This document shows positions 38,407 to 46,082 of a stretch of DNA of 64,000 nt, one piece after another. The stretch lies in the NCBI RefSeq assembly GCF_003010935.1, contig NZ_PGGN01000004.1, positions 310,001 to 374,000 of the forward strand. The letters are read 5' to 3'. The translations under genes were made by a program, and so were the position numbers. Position 1 is the stretch's first letter. Each line of letters opens with the position of its first letter. Origin of the DNA: Phyllobacterium endophyticum. GTDB taxonomy: Bacteria; Pseudomonadota; Alphaproteobacteria; Rhizobiales; Rhizobiaceae. A model generated the notes under the pieces. That model was given only the letters and a program-made list of their open reading frames with translations, was not told the origin of the DNA and searched no databases.

Positions 38407-38422
38407 CTCTCAAAGTCTAAGC
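38372..38422 (-). ncRNA. Counter-transcribed antisense RNA (ctRNA, inc-alpha) of repABC
   Basis: In repABC replicons a small antisense RNA between repB and repC limits RepC synthesis and sets incompatibility. Here the minus strand has TTGACA (38457-38452), a 17-base spacer and GATTCT (38434-38429), predicting a start near 38422. The RNA ends at a GC-rich hairpin with a T-run. The predicted length is about 50 nt, close to known ctRNAs. Start position is inferred. Confidence 0.75.
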
Positions 38423-38428
38423 AGCTTG

Positions 38429-38457
38429 AGAATCGCATTTCCGAGAATCACTGTCAA
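38429..38457 (-). promoter_or_regulatory. ctRNA promoter
   Basis: Consensus -35 TTGACA (38457-38452), 17-base spacer, -10 GATTCT (38434-38429) on the minus strand, in the repB-repC gap. Confidence 0.65.
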
Positions 38458-38513
38458 GCATTAAGCGTCGTTTCGGCGAGCAGATTTCTTTTGCCTGATT
38501 GAGGGTAAAAGCT

Positions 38514-39794
38514 ATGAACAGGGAAATGACAACGACGCCCTTTGGGCGGCGGCCGGTGTCGCACGTCATGCTGGAAACGCAGGCTTCGGTGCGAAATTGT
38601 CCGTCCACACAGGTCGCCGACAAGTGGCGATTGTTCCGTACGATTACCGAGGCACGGCCGGTTCTTGGCGTCTCCGACAGAGCTTTGGCAGTGCTGCATG
38701 CGCTGCTGAGTTTTCACAAACCGGTGGAACTCGACAGTGAGAGCAACCTTATCGTCTTTCCCTCCAATCGCGAACTCTCGATGCGTGCGCACGGCATGGC
38801 GGCGGTCACGTTGCGCCGGCATTTGGCTGCGCTGGTTGAGGCTGGCCTTATCGTCAGGCGTGACAGTCCCAACGGCAAGCGTTATGTGCGCCGCGACCAG
38901 GAGGGCGATGTTAAAACGGCTTTTGGCTTTGATTTGACCCCGTTGGTGGCACGGGCAGTTGAGCTGGAACAATTTGCGAGCGCTATTCGCGACGAAGATC
39001 TGTCAAAGCGACTTCTTCGGGAACATATCAGCCTGCACCGCCGCGACATCGCGAAGATGATCATTTTTGCCGACGAGCAGCAACTGGACGGCCCCTGGGA
39101 TGCTATCAGAGAGCGCTTCTCTCCACTCACTCGATCATTATTGCGCAGCTATGACAAGGAGGGCCTCACAGCATTGGCAGAGTCGCTTGATGATCTGCGC
39201 GCTGACGTAGAGAAGCTCATGAATATTCATGCTAATTTCGATAAAACGAACGGCAATGACGTTCGAAATGAACGGCACATACAGAATCAAAATTCCGACT
39301 TGCAATCTGATCTTGAACCCGGCTTTAGAAAAGACCAGGGGGCAAACGCTGGTACGAGCTGGAACAATGCTGGCGAACAGAGGGACGAAGACGCTGTTTA
39401 TGACGAAGTGTCCGATCAACCCCTACATGACGGCGGCAGGTTACCGCCTAAGGCCTTTCCCCTCGGTTTGATCCTGAAAGCTTGTCCGGACATTGTGGAC
39501 TACGCCTTACGGGGCATCGATAGCTGGTCCGACCTCGTGCAAACGGCCAACCTTGTTCGTGTGACGCTCGGGGTCAGCCCTGACGCCTGGAACCAGGCGG
39601 TCGAAACTTTTGGACGCGATGAGGCGGCAATAGTTTTGGCGGCAATCCTGCAAAAAGGTGAAACCATCGCCAGCCCAGGCGGTTATCTACGATCCCTTAC
39701 TGATAAGGCTCGCACTGGTTCGTTTTCCTCGGGTCCGTTGCTGATGGGGCTTCTGAAGGCCAACCAGCAACGGCAGGATGCCAGGACGGGATGA
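38514..39794 (+). CDS. repC: Plasmid replication initiator RepC
   Basis: A 426-residue RepC. The ATG at 38514 has GAGGG 8 bases upstream. The N-terminal domain reads TPFGRRPVSHVMLETQA, then a winged helix with FPSNRELSMRAHGMAAVTLRRHLAALVEAGLIVRRDSPNGKRY. A linker of low complexity (about residues 235-300) precedes the C-terminal domain LGVSPDAWNQAVETFGRDEAAIVLAAILQ. RepC binds the origin, which in this family lies inside repC, usually in an AT-rich stretch; here 39210-39310 is the most AT-rich part. Its expression should be controlled by the ctRNA in the leader. Confidence 0.95.
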   Translation: MNREMTTTPFGRRPVSHVMLETQASVRNCPSTQVADKWRLFRTITEARPVLGVSDRALAVLHALLSFHKPVELDSESNLIVFPSNRELSMRAHGMAAVTLRRHLAALVEAGLIVRRDSPNGKRYVRRDQEGDVKTAFGFDLTPLVARAVELEQFASAIRDEDLSKRLLREHISLHRRDIAKMIIFADEQQLDGPWDAIRERFSPLTRSLLRSYDKEGLTALAESLDDLRADVEKLMNIHANFDKTNGNDVRNERHIQNQNSDLQSDLEPGFRKDQGANAGTSWNNAGEQRDEDAVYDEVSDQPLHDGGRLPPKAFPLGLILKACPDIVDYALRGIDSWSDLVQTANLVRVTLGVSPDAWNQAVETFGRDEAAIVLAAILQKGETIASPGGYLRSLTDKARTGSFSSGPLLMGLLKANQQRQDARTG

Positions 39795-39807
39795 TAGAAA
39801 ATTGTTA

Positions 39808-39827
39808 GTTAACAAAAGCTTGATAAC
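39808..39827. other. Candidate parS partition site (imperfect palindrome)
   Basis: A 20-base imperfect palindrome with arms GTTAxCAA and TTGxTAAC lies 13 bases after the repC stop. RepB binding sites in repABC plasmids are palindromes of this GTT...AAC kind and are often just downstream of repC. I found no second perfect copy; a lone GTTAAC occurs near 36049. Confidence 0.45.
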
Positions 39828-39839
39828 CATGCGAAACGC

Positions 39840-40394
39840 ATGCCATCGACCCCGCGAACATCCGGTGCTAAGCGAGGTGATCTGCACATCAACCATGGAC
39901 CTTTTCAATTTATGAGTCGTCTCGACAGCTTCATCCGCCGCATGACGGCGCAGCGCGATGTTCTTAACCATATTGGTGATATGGTGAAAGAGTTGGAGGG
40001 CCCCGTTCTTGAATTGGGCCTGGGCAACGGGCGGACCTTCGACCATTTGCGAACGCACTTTCCGGAACGCAGGATCATTGCTTTTGATCGCGCATTGGCG
40101 TGCCACAAGAGTTCGACGCCCGATAAGGAAGATCTTGTCATCGGCGAGATCCGGGATACGGCGCAGCAATTCACCGGTATCAATGCGGCTCTTGTGCATG
40201 TGGACATCGGCACCGGGTACGAAGAAAGAGATGCAGTGACGTTGACATGGCTGCCCCAACTTGCGGCCGCGCTACTTGCGCCGGGCGGTATCGTTGCCAG
40301 TGGGCTCGAGCTAAACCATTCGCAGCTCGAAAACTTGCCCTTGCCGCATCACGTCAAGAAGGGCCGGTACTTCCTATACCGTCGAATCGAATAA
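39840..40394 (+). CDS. SAM-dependent methyltransferase (Methyltransf_17-like)
   Basis: A 184-residue class I methyltransferase. The SAM-binding motif is GPVLELGLGNGRTFDHL, with IIAFDRA as the acidic-loop strand and APGGIVASGLEL later. The opening SRLDSFIRRMTAQRDVLNHI matches a small bacterial family annotated only as S-adenosyl-L-methionine methyltransferase. ATG 39912 is an alternative start that begins exactly at that conserved opening; neither start has a clear ribosome-binding site. The 3' end overlaps the convergent FkbM gene by 21 bases. Substrate unknown. Confidence 0.75.
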   Translation: MPSTPRTSGAKRGDLHINHGPFQFMSRLDSFIRRMTAQRDVLNHIGDMVKELEGPVLELGLGNGRTFDHLRTHFPERRIIAFDRALACHKSSTPDKEDLVIGEIRDTAQQFTGINAALVHVDIGTGYEERDAVTLTWLPQLAAALLAPGGIVASGLELNHSQLENLPLPHHVKKGRYFLYRRIE

Positions 40395-41246
40395 CAGAAC
40401 GTCGAATTGTTTTTCATTGACCGGAATGTCTTTTACCTTGGCTGACCTGTCGACACCTTCGTGGAAGATCAGACATTCGTCGTAAAACTTCGCAAGGTAT
40501 TGCACGAAGGCTGCGGATTCCCGCGCGCCGTAGAATTCCGGCGAGAATTCCATGTAGACCGGAGTCCTCCGGGCGAGGAGAGGTTGCATCGAGCGGCAGG
40601 CGACAGGCTCATAGCCCTCGATGTCCATCCATACGAGCCCAACCTCATTGAAATCCGTGCCGGATTCGTCGAGTATCGAACCAACAGACTTGACCGGCAC
40701 TACGATCTTGCAATCTTTAGCACTCTTGCGGCTGGCGCTGCTCTTGCCGTGGTTATTCTGATGTTGAAAGAAATCAATCTCGCCTGACCTCTCGCCAGCA
40801 GCACAATTGATCGTAATTACACAGTGTTCCAACTTGTTCTGAGCGACGTTGGCACGCAGTAACGCGAAGTTGCGAGGATCCGGTTCGACACTGATGATGC
40901 GGCCGAAGTGGCCACTTAAGGCGAAGTAGACCGTCTGCGTACCGATATTTCCACCAAGTTCCAGTACTGTGGTACCTTCCTGCAGAAGACGCCGCTCCTT
41001 TAAAATGCCAATCAACCGATCGACGTGCTCGCGTTCGAAATGGCCCTTCCGGAACACTTTTCTGCCGATATAGTCGTTCGGCGAGAAAGTCAGGAAATGA
41101 TCGCCGCAATCCAGTGTGATCGTCTGAACGCGGGGGCCAAGCGAGCTTACCAGCAGCTCTCGTCCGTAACGCGTGTCGAAGAACATTCGACTCCAGTTAT
41201 TTCTGGTTTCACGCAGATGGCGGCGGATCGATTTAAGCCTCAGCAT
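40374..41246 (-). CDS. FkbM-family methyltransferase
   Basis: A 290-residue protein with the FkbM fold: VLELGGNIGTQTVYFALSG (SAM site), IISVEPDPRNFALLRANVAQN, and WMDIEGYEPVACRSM with the Asp/Glu typical of the family. FkbM enzymes O-methylate sugars or polyketides; in rhizobia they are often in surface-polysaccharide loci. The ATG at 41246 is preferred (AGGGA upstream); a GTG at 41282 would add 12 residues. The next gene upstream on this strand, the cyclase, ends 72 bases before. Confidence 0.82.
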   Translation of the reverse strand: MLRLKSIRRHLRETRNNWSRMFFDTRYGRELLVSSLGPRVQTITLDCGDHFLTFSPNDYIGRKVFRKGHFEREHVDRLIGILKERRLLQEGTTVLELGGNIGTQTVYFALSGHFGRIISVEPDPRNFALLRANVAQNKLEHCVITINCAAGERSGEIDFFQHQNNHGKSSASRKSAKDCKIVVPVKSVGSILDESGTDFNEVGLVWMDIEGYEPVACRSMQPLLARRTPVYMEFSPEFYGARESAAFVQYLAKFYDECLIFHEGVDRSAKVKDIPVNEKQFDVLLFDSTV

Positions 41247-41318
41247 TCTTGGTCCCTGTCCAGCTTCACTCTTCACTTCCACAAGATGCGAATGATCGCG
41301 ATACGGATAGTACTCTCA

Positions 41319-43043
41319 TCAGGCAAACCTCCCGGTGAGTTCCTCGTGAATTATGTAAACACGCAGCGGCTCGGCTCGGCCGCGGATGGTGATCTCTTGA
41401 CTTTGCAGTTCAGAAACATCGGAGCCGGCAAGGAGAATAGTCGGTTCTGAGACGACAAGCGTCGAATCAAGCTCCTTGGCCACGGTTTCTAGTCGGCTGG
41501 CAACATTGACGGTGTCACCAATGGCAGTGAGATTTTTCACGTTTCCATAACCCATTGCGCCGACTATGGCGGGTCCGCTATGGACCCCAATGGCAACACG
41601 GAGCGGCATGGAAAGCTCGGTAGACAGTTCGTCGTTTAGCCGGTCTATTTCGCTGGCGATCCTCGCGGCCGCTTTCAGAGCATTGCGGCAGGCTTCCTCG
41701 GGAGAGCCCCTTAGCCCGAAAAGCGCCATGGCACCATCGCCTATGAACTTGTCCAGGCGGCCTCCCGAGCCTTCTACGGCCTGTCCCACGATGGCGAAAT
41801 AACGGTTGAGCAGGAAAACGATGTCATAGGGGAGCTGTGACTGGGTAAGCATGGTAAAGTTGCGGATGTCGCAAAAGAGAATGACGATCTCCTGCTCGCG
41901 TCCCGGATTGGTTTGCTGGCTGCCGATCGGGAGGGCGGCCTCAAGGGTTGGTACAAGCATCGGCACCACGCTGATATCGTTGGTCGGGCGCAATTGACAG
42001 GCGAGACGCACGCCGGGATCTGCATTGATGCGGTCGAGCGTTGCCAGTTCTGTTGTTTCAGCTGGAGGAAGAGACGCCGCGCCTTGCAAAACCTGGACCC
42101 GGCAAGTCGAGCAGCGGCCCTTGCCGCCGCAGACCGCATAATGCGGGATTCCGCCCAGCCGGCTCGCTTCAAGCACACTGAAGCCCCGCGGAACGTTGAC
42201 GACCTGCCCTTCCGGATAACGGATTGCGATCTGATCGGACCGCTCGCGCCAATTGCGGCGCGTACGCATGGCAAAGACCGTCAGCAGACCGCCGGCAAAA
42301 CCGCCATAGAGGGTGAACTTGGCCAATCGAACCCGTTCCTTGCCGACCACGGTGGCTGACGAATAGGCGGCGTTATCGCTTTTAAGAGCGCTACCTGAAG
42401 CGGGGTATCCGCTTCCAAGGCTGGACTGCAGCGGCTCGCTGGCGAGTATCCGCCCCGTGCTAGCAAACCCGAGCAAAGCGAGTACGGGTAGGAGAATTGC
42501 GAAGGTAAGAAGAAGTGGTGCCGCCCTGTGATACCAAGGGCGGTAGCGCAGCCAGAAATGAACCCCGATACAGCCGTGCATCCAAACCACGACGAGTGCG
42601 ATCGATTGGCGCAGGCCGCTCATTGGCGAGTTGATCCATAGCGAGCGGATCACCGACGCGTAGACGTCAGGCGTGCCCAACAGCTCGGAGCTGATGCGTG
42701 TTGCGATGACATGTTCAATGATCAAAAGGGGGATGAGGAGGCCCAAAATGATCTGCATGGCCTCTCGAAGCGGCATGACGAGAGTTCTGCGTTTATAGAG
42801 CGAGCGCATGACGAGCAGGATGTGAACGAGAACTGAACCATAAAGCAGAGCGCTGCCAAGCGGATTGCGCCATGTGGCGGTAAACCACAGTCTGCCCTTT
42901 TCCGCGGCATCGAGAGAGATCAGGTTCAGCGCATGATTTGCAAGATGAAGGGTCACGAAGACAAGCATGACCAACCCCGAAACCAATCGCGCCCTTCGCA
43001 GGGATCGCTCGGACAAGAGGGGAAATGTGTCGACTACTGTCAT
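41319..43043 (-). CDS. cyaC: Membrane adenylate cyclase with haem-b-type anchor and [2Fe-2S] domain (CyaC-like)
   Basis: A 574-residue protein. Residues about 20-235 form six helices like the succinate dehydrogenase membrane anchor, with His in TLHLANHALNL, SVLVHILLVM, IIEHVIATRI and WMHGCIGVHFWLR placed to bind haem. Residues about 280-375 are a plant-type ferredoxin domain with CGGKGRCSTC and a later Cys (RLACQLRP). The C terminus (about 385-560) is a class III cyclase: VILFCDIRNFTML and FIGDGAMALFG give the metal Asp pair. This matches S. meliloti CyaC, a quinone/redox-responsive cyclase with a dihaem anchor. The ATG at 43043 is chosen; the frame extends to 43196. Confidence 0.85.
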   Translation of the reverse strand: MTVVDTFPLLSERSLRRARLVSGLVMLVFVTLHLANHALNLISLDAAEKGRLWFTATWRNPLGSALLYGSVLVHILLVMRSLYKRRTLVMPLREAMQIILGLLIPLLIIEHVIATRISSELLGTPDVYASVIRSLWINSPMSGLRQSIALVVVWMHGCIGVHFWLRYRPWYHRAAPLLLTFAILLPVLALLGFASTGRILASEPLQSSLGSGYPASGSALKSDNAAYSSATVVGKERVRLAKFTLYGGFAGGLLTVFAMRTRRNWRERSDQIAIRYPEGQVVNVPRGFSVLEASRLGGIPHYAVCGGKGRCSTCRVQVLQGAASLPPAETTELATLDRINADPGVRLACQLRPTNDISVVPMLVPTLEAALPIGSQQTNPGREQEIVILFCDIRNFTMLTQSQLPYDIVFLLNRYFAIVGQAVEGSGGRLDKFIGDGAMALFGLRGSPEEACRNALKAAARIASEIDRLNDELSTELSMPLRVAIGVHSGPAIVGAMGYGNVKNLTAIGDTVNVASRLETVAKELDSTLVVSEPTILLAGSDVSELQSQEITIRGRAEPLRVYIIHEELTGRFA

Positions 43044-43123
43044 GAATACCGTGGATTTCTCTCGAATCAATCTATGCGACGAATGCTGATTTGGCGAGAC
43101 GATGAAGCTACCCCGAATCGTTC

Positions 43124-43129
43124 TATAAT
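43124..43129 (+). promoter_or_regulatory. Possible -10 element before the glycosyltransferase gene
   Basis: A perfect TATAAT in the divergent gap between the cyclase and the glycosyltransferase. The -35 is poor. If used, transcription would begin near 43137, excluding the GTG at 43135 as the start of the downstream gene. Confidence 0.3.
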
Positions 43130-43209
43130 GTGATGTGACACCGCTCTTGCAATTGCAGCCGGAACGTTCGAAAGCTAGCCGAGATGCAATGCTCAAAGCA
43201 CGAAGACAA

Positions 43210-44301
43210 ATGCATATCGCGTTCTATGCTCCGCTGAAATCGCCCAATCATCCGGTTCCTTCGGGCGATCGTCAGATGGCGAAGCTGCTTGTCGCTGCGC
43301 TTCGCCTGGCTGGACATGAGGTTGACGTGGTGTCGGAGTTGCGTAGTTTTACGCCGACGCCTGATGCTGCCGAACGTGGGAAAATTGTGGCGTTGGCCAA
43401 ACGTGAAGTGGAGCGGCTTTTGCGGCAATGGCAGCATGGCGCCAAGCCCGATTTGTGGTTCTGTTATCATCCCTACTACAAAGCACCTGATTTGATCGGT
43501 ACACCGATCACCACTGCTCTTCGTCTACCATCTGTAACGGCGGAAGCTTCCTATTCAAAGCGAAGGGACGACAGTGGCTGGGCCGAGATGCAATCGCTGG
43601 TGGTGGATGCAATTCAGCAAGCCTCGGTTAACATCTGTTTTACCAAGAGGGACGAGATAGGACTGGCCAGTCAAGTCGCGACGGCCAGGCTGGCGCGCAT
43701 GCAGCCATTCATAGACGCTTCCGCTTTTCTGAAGGAACCGGCTGCAAATGACCGGAACCGGTTGATAACCGTCGCGATGATGCGGCATGGCGACAAGCTC
43801 ATGAGCTATCGGATGCTGGCAGAGGCGCTGACCCTGCTGGGCGACAGACCCTTCAAGTTAAGCATTATTGGCGATGGTCCAGCTCGCGAGGCTGTACAAT
43901 CGATGTTCGCGCATTTCGGCGAACAGGTAGAGTGGCTCGGGCAGAAGCGGGCAGGGGAGGTCGTAGATATCCTTTACCGTGGCGGAACTTATATCTGGCC
44001 AGGTACCGGTGAAGCCTACGGCCTCGCCTATCTGGAGGCGCAAGCGGCCGGTTTGCCGGTAGTGGCGCAGAATACGGCCGGCGTTCCCGAAGTCGTAAGC
44101 GACGGCGTGACAGGAACGCTGACCGAGGCTGGCGATACGCAAGCGTTTGCCGACGCCATAGCAACGATGATGGATTTCGACGAGCAACGTAGTGCAATGG
44201 GCCGCGCGGCGCGACGTTTCGTGGTGGAGGAGCGATCACTGGAAATTGCGGCGAGGCGGCTGGATACGATATTGAGGGAGTACGTGGCCGATGGAGGCTG
44301 A
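43210..44301 (+). CDS. Glycosyltransferase family 4 protein
   Basis: A 363-residue GT-B glycosyltransferase starting MHIAFYAPLKSPNHPVPSGDRQMAKLL, typical of the N-terminal domain with its glycine-rich acceptor loop. The C-terminal donor domain has LSIIGDGPAREAVQ, VEWLGQK and GEAYGLAYLEAQAAGLPVVAQN with the EX7E pair, then TAGVPEVV. ATGs at 43189 and a GTG at 43135 are possible earlier starts. It is retaining and probably uses a nucleotide sugar. The end overlaps the deacetylase-like gene by 11 bases, so the two work together. Confidence 0.85.
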   Translation: MHIAFYAPLKSPNHPVPSGDRQMAKLLVAALRLAGHEVDVVSELRSFTPTPDAAERGKIVALAKREVERLLRQWQHGAKPDLWFCYHPYYKAPDLIGTPITTALRLPSVTAEASYSKRRDDSGWAEMQSLVVDAIQQASVNICFTKRDEIGLASQVATARLARMQPFIDASAFLKEPAANDRNRLITVAMMRHGDKLMSYRMLAEALTLLGDRPFKLSIIGDGPAREAVQSMFAHFGEQVEWLGQKRAGEVVDILYRGGTYIWPGTGEAYGLAYLEAQAAGLPVVAQNTAGVPEVVSDGVTGTLTEAGDTQAFADAIATMMDFDEQRSAMGRAARRFVVEERSLEIAARRLDTILREYVADGG

Positions 44302-45043
44302 TGCGGTGTGGCGGCCCTTGCAGGAAGAACTTGCACGCTGGAGTGATGCCAATCGATGCGCCCGTTTTTGGCTGCGTGACGATGACGCGGTCGAGCCAAC
44401 TGATGCGCTGGAGCGGCTACTCAGTTTGAGCGACGGATACGGCATACCCCTGACGCTCGCAGTGATACCGTTGCGAGCGGATGCACGGCTGGCGAGGCGA
44501 TTGGCACAGCAGCAGAACGTCACTGTCGCCGTGCATGGATGGTCGCACCGTAATTACGCGCCGCCGGATGAGAAAAAGCAGGAGTTGGGGCCTCACCGGG
44601 CGCAGGAGGTAGTATCTGATGAGCTACGTGGCGGGCACAGGCGCCTGAACGAGCTATTTCCCGCAAGTTTTGTACCTGTGCTGGTACCGCCCTGGAACCG
44701 TATCGATCCGCTGCTCGTATCCGTGTTGCAGGGCATCGGGTTCAAAGCCCTGTCAGTTTTCGGTCCCACCAGGATGAATCATGCTGCATACCTGCCTGTG
44801 GTCAATACGCACATTGACCTGATGGATTGGCACGGGACGCGCGGTTGCCGGGATCATGGACAATTGGTCGAAGCGCTCGTCAACGAACTACGGCTTCGCT
44901 TCGGGGGCGACGAGGAGCCCATCGGTATTCTCACGCATCATCTTGTGCATGATGAATCCGCTTGGTCTTTCTTGCAAAAGCTTTTCGCCATTATGGCCGC
45001 GGGTTCAGGAGCTCGTTGGGTTTCACTGCGAGAGCTGATCTAG
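44291..45043 (+). CDS. Polysaccharide-deacetylase-like protein
   Basis: A 250-residue cytosolic protein resembling the NodB/CE4 barrel group: FWLRDDDAVEPT (the Asp-Asp at the first metal motif), TLAVIP, VAVHGWSHRNYAPP (second motif HxxSHRN), PPWNRIDP and ILTHHLVHDESAW near the end. No signal peptide. It probably removes N- or O-acetyl groups from a lipid-linked or soluble sugar made by the coupled glycosyltransferase. The stop overlaps the MBL gene on the other strand by 4 bases. Confidence 0.75.
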   Translation: MEADAVWRPLQEELARWSDANRCARFWLRDDDAVEPTDALERLLSLSDGYGIPLTLAVIPLRADARLARRLAQQQNVTVAVHGWSHRNYAPPDEKKQELGPHRAQEVVSDELRGGHRRLNELFPASFVPVLVPPWNRIDPLLVSVLQGIGFKALSVFGPTRMNHAAYLPVVNTHIDLMDWHGTRGCRDHGQLVEALVNELRLRFGGDEEPIGILTHHLVHDESAWSFLQKLFAIMAAGSGARWVSLRELI

Positions 45044-45870
45044 AGCTCGATCACCTGAAAATCACGCGCCGCAAATGCGCCAGCGAACCGCTCTCTGGAA
45101 AGGCGCTCGAATGCGTCGAGTTCGTCATCCGTCCTGTCTGGTGCATGATGGAATAAGGCGAGTCTGCCGATTTTCGCCGCCTTCGCCAACAGGACTCCAT
45201 GTTGCCATGTTGAGTGGCCGTAGCCGAACCGCCTTGGCATTTCGTCTTCGGTATAGGTGCAGTCGTATACGACAAGATCGGCGTTCTGAATCAACTCGAG
45301 CACGATGGGGTCAAGCTTACCGGCTTCATGCTCCGTGTCGTAGATTAGTGCGAGTACGCGGCCGGCAAATTCGATTCGATAGCCGATACAGCCGCCGGGA
45401 TGATTAAGGCTGCGGGTATGGATCGCGACCGCGGGGAACGGTTCCAATGTGTCGCCGGAGCGGAAGTCGCGAAAGCCGAGACTCGCCTTGCAGATGTCCG
45501 GCTCCACCGGAAACCAGGGCGGACGCATGAATTGTTTGACCATTTCCCGCGTCGTCATGATCCCGGCCAGGTGCCCGGACCAGAGACGGACATTCATCAT
45601 CGGATTGTAAAGTGGCATGAAATAAGGAAGACCAATAATGTGGTCGTAGTGGCAATGCGTGTAGAAGATATCGAGATTATCGACGCCTTCCAGTGTCAGG
45701 GCGTCACCGGCCTGTCGTATGCCGGTACCAGAATCGAAGATCAAACGACGCTTGCCGCACTGGACTTCGATACATGCGGTATTACCACCATACCGCCTGA
45801 AGTCGGGACCCGATACGGAAACGCTCCCCCGCGTTCCCCAGAATTTCACCCGAAACACTTCGTCGTTCAT
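45040..45870 (-). CDS. MBL-fold metallohydrolase
   Basis: A 276-residue metallo-beta-lactamase-fold protein. The metal motif is THCHYDHIIGLPYF (HxHxDH), with the second His in SLNHPGGCIGYRIE, Asp in LALIYDTEH and a final His in LFHHAPDRTDDEL. The VKFWGTRGSVSVSGPDFRRYGGNTACIEV opening (quoted in part: GTRGSVSVSG) is shared with RNase Z-like and cyclic-nucleotide phosphodiesterase-type members. The ATG at 45870 is chosen; the frame reaches 45921. Its position near two cyclases and a cNMP-binding protein makes a phosphodiesterase role possible, but this is inference. Confidence 0.8.
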   Translation of the reverse strand: MNDEVFRVKFWGTRGSVSVSGPDFRRYGGNTACIEVQCGKRRLIFDSGTGIRQAGDALTLEGVDNLDIFYTHCHYDHIIGLPYFMPLYNPMMNVRLWSGHLAGIMTTREMVKQFMRPPWFPVEPDICKASLGFRDFRSGDTLEPFPAVAIHTRSLNHPGGCIGYRIEFAGRVLALIYDTEHEAGKLDPIVLELIQNADLVVYDCTYTEDEMPRRFGYGHSTWQHGVLLAKAAKIGRLALFHHAPDRTDDELDAFERLSRERFAGAFAARDFQVIEL

Positions 45871-46082
45871 TATGCTTTTTTCACCCAATCCCCTTTTCGC
45901 GGCATCGTAACCAAACTCCAATCGTTAGGCGAGGCTTCGCTTTCGATTTATTTGGCTCCACGCAATAAAAAGCTGCGATAAATGACATATAAGCGATAGC
46001 AGTCTGGATTTTAAGCTTTACTACAATCATTGATAGCAACGTATACGCAAGGCAGTTTTCATCAATTCAGAACCTGGATTTC

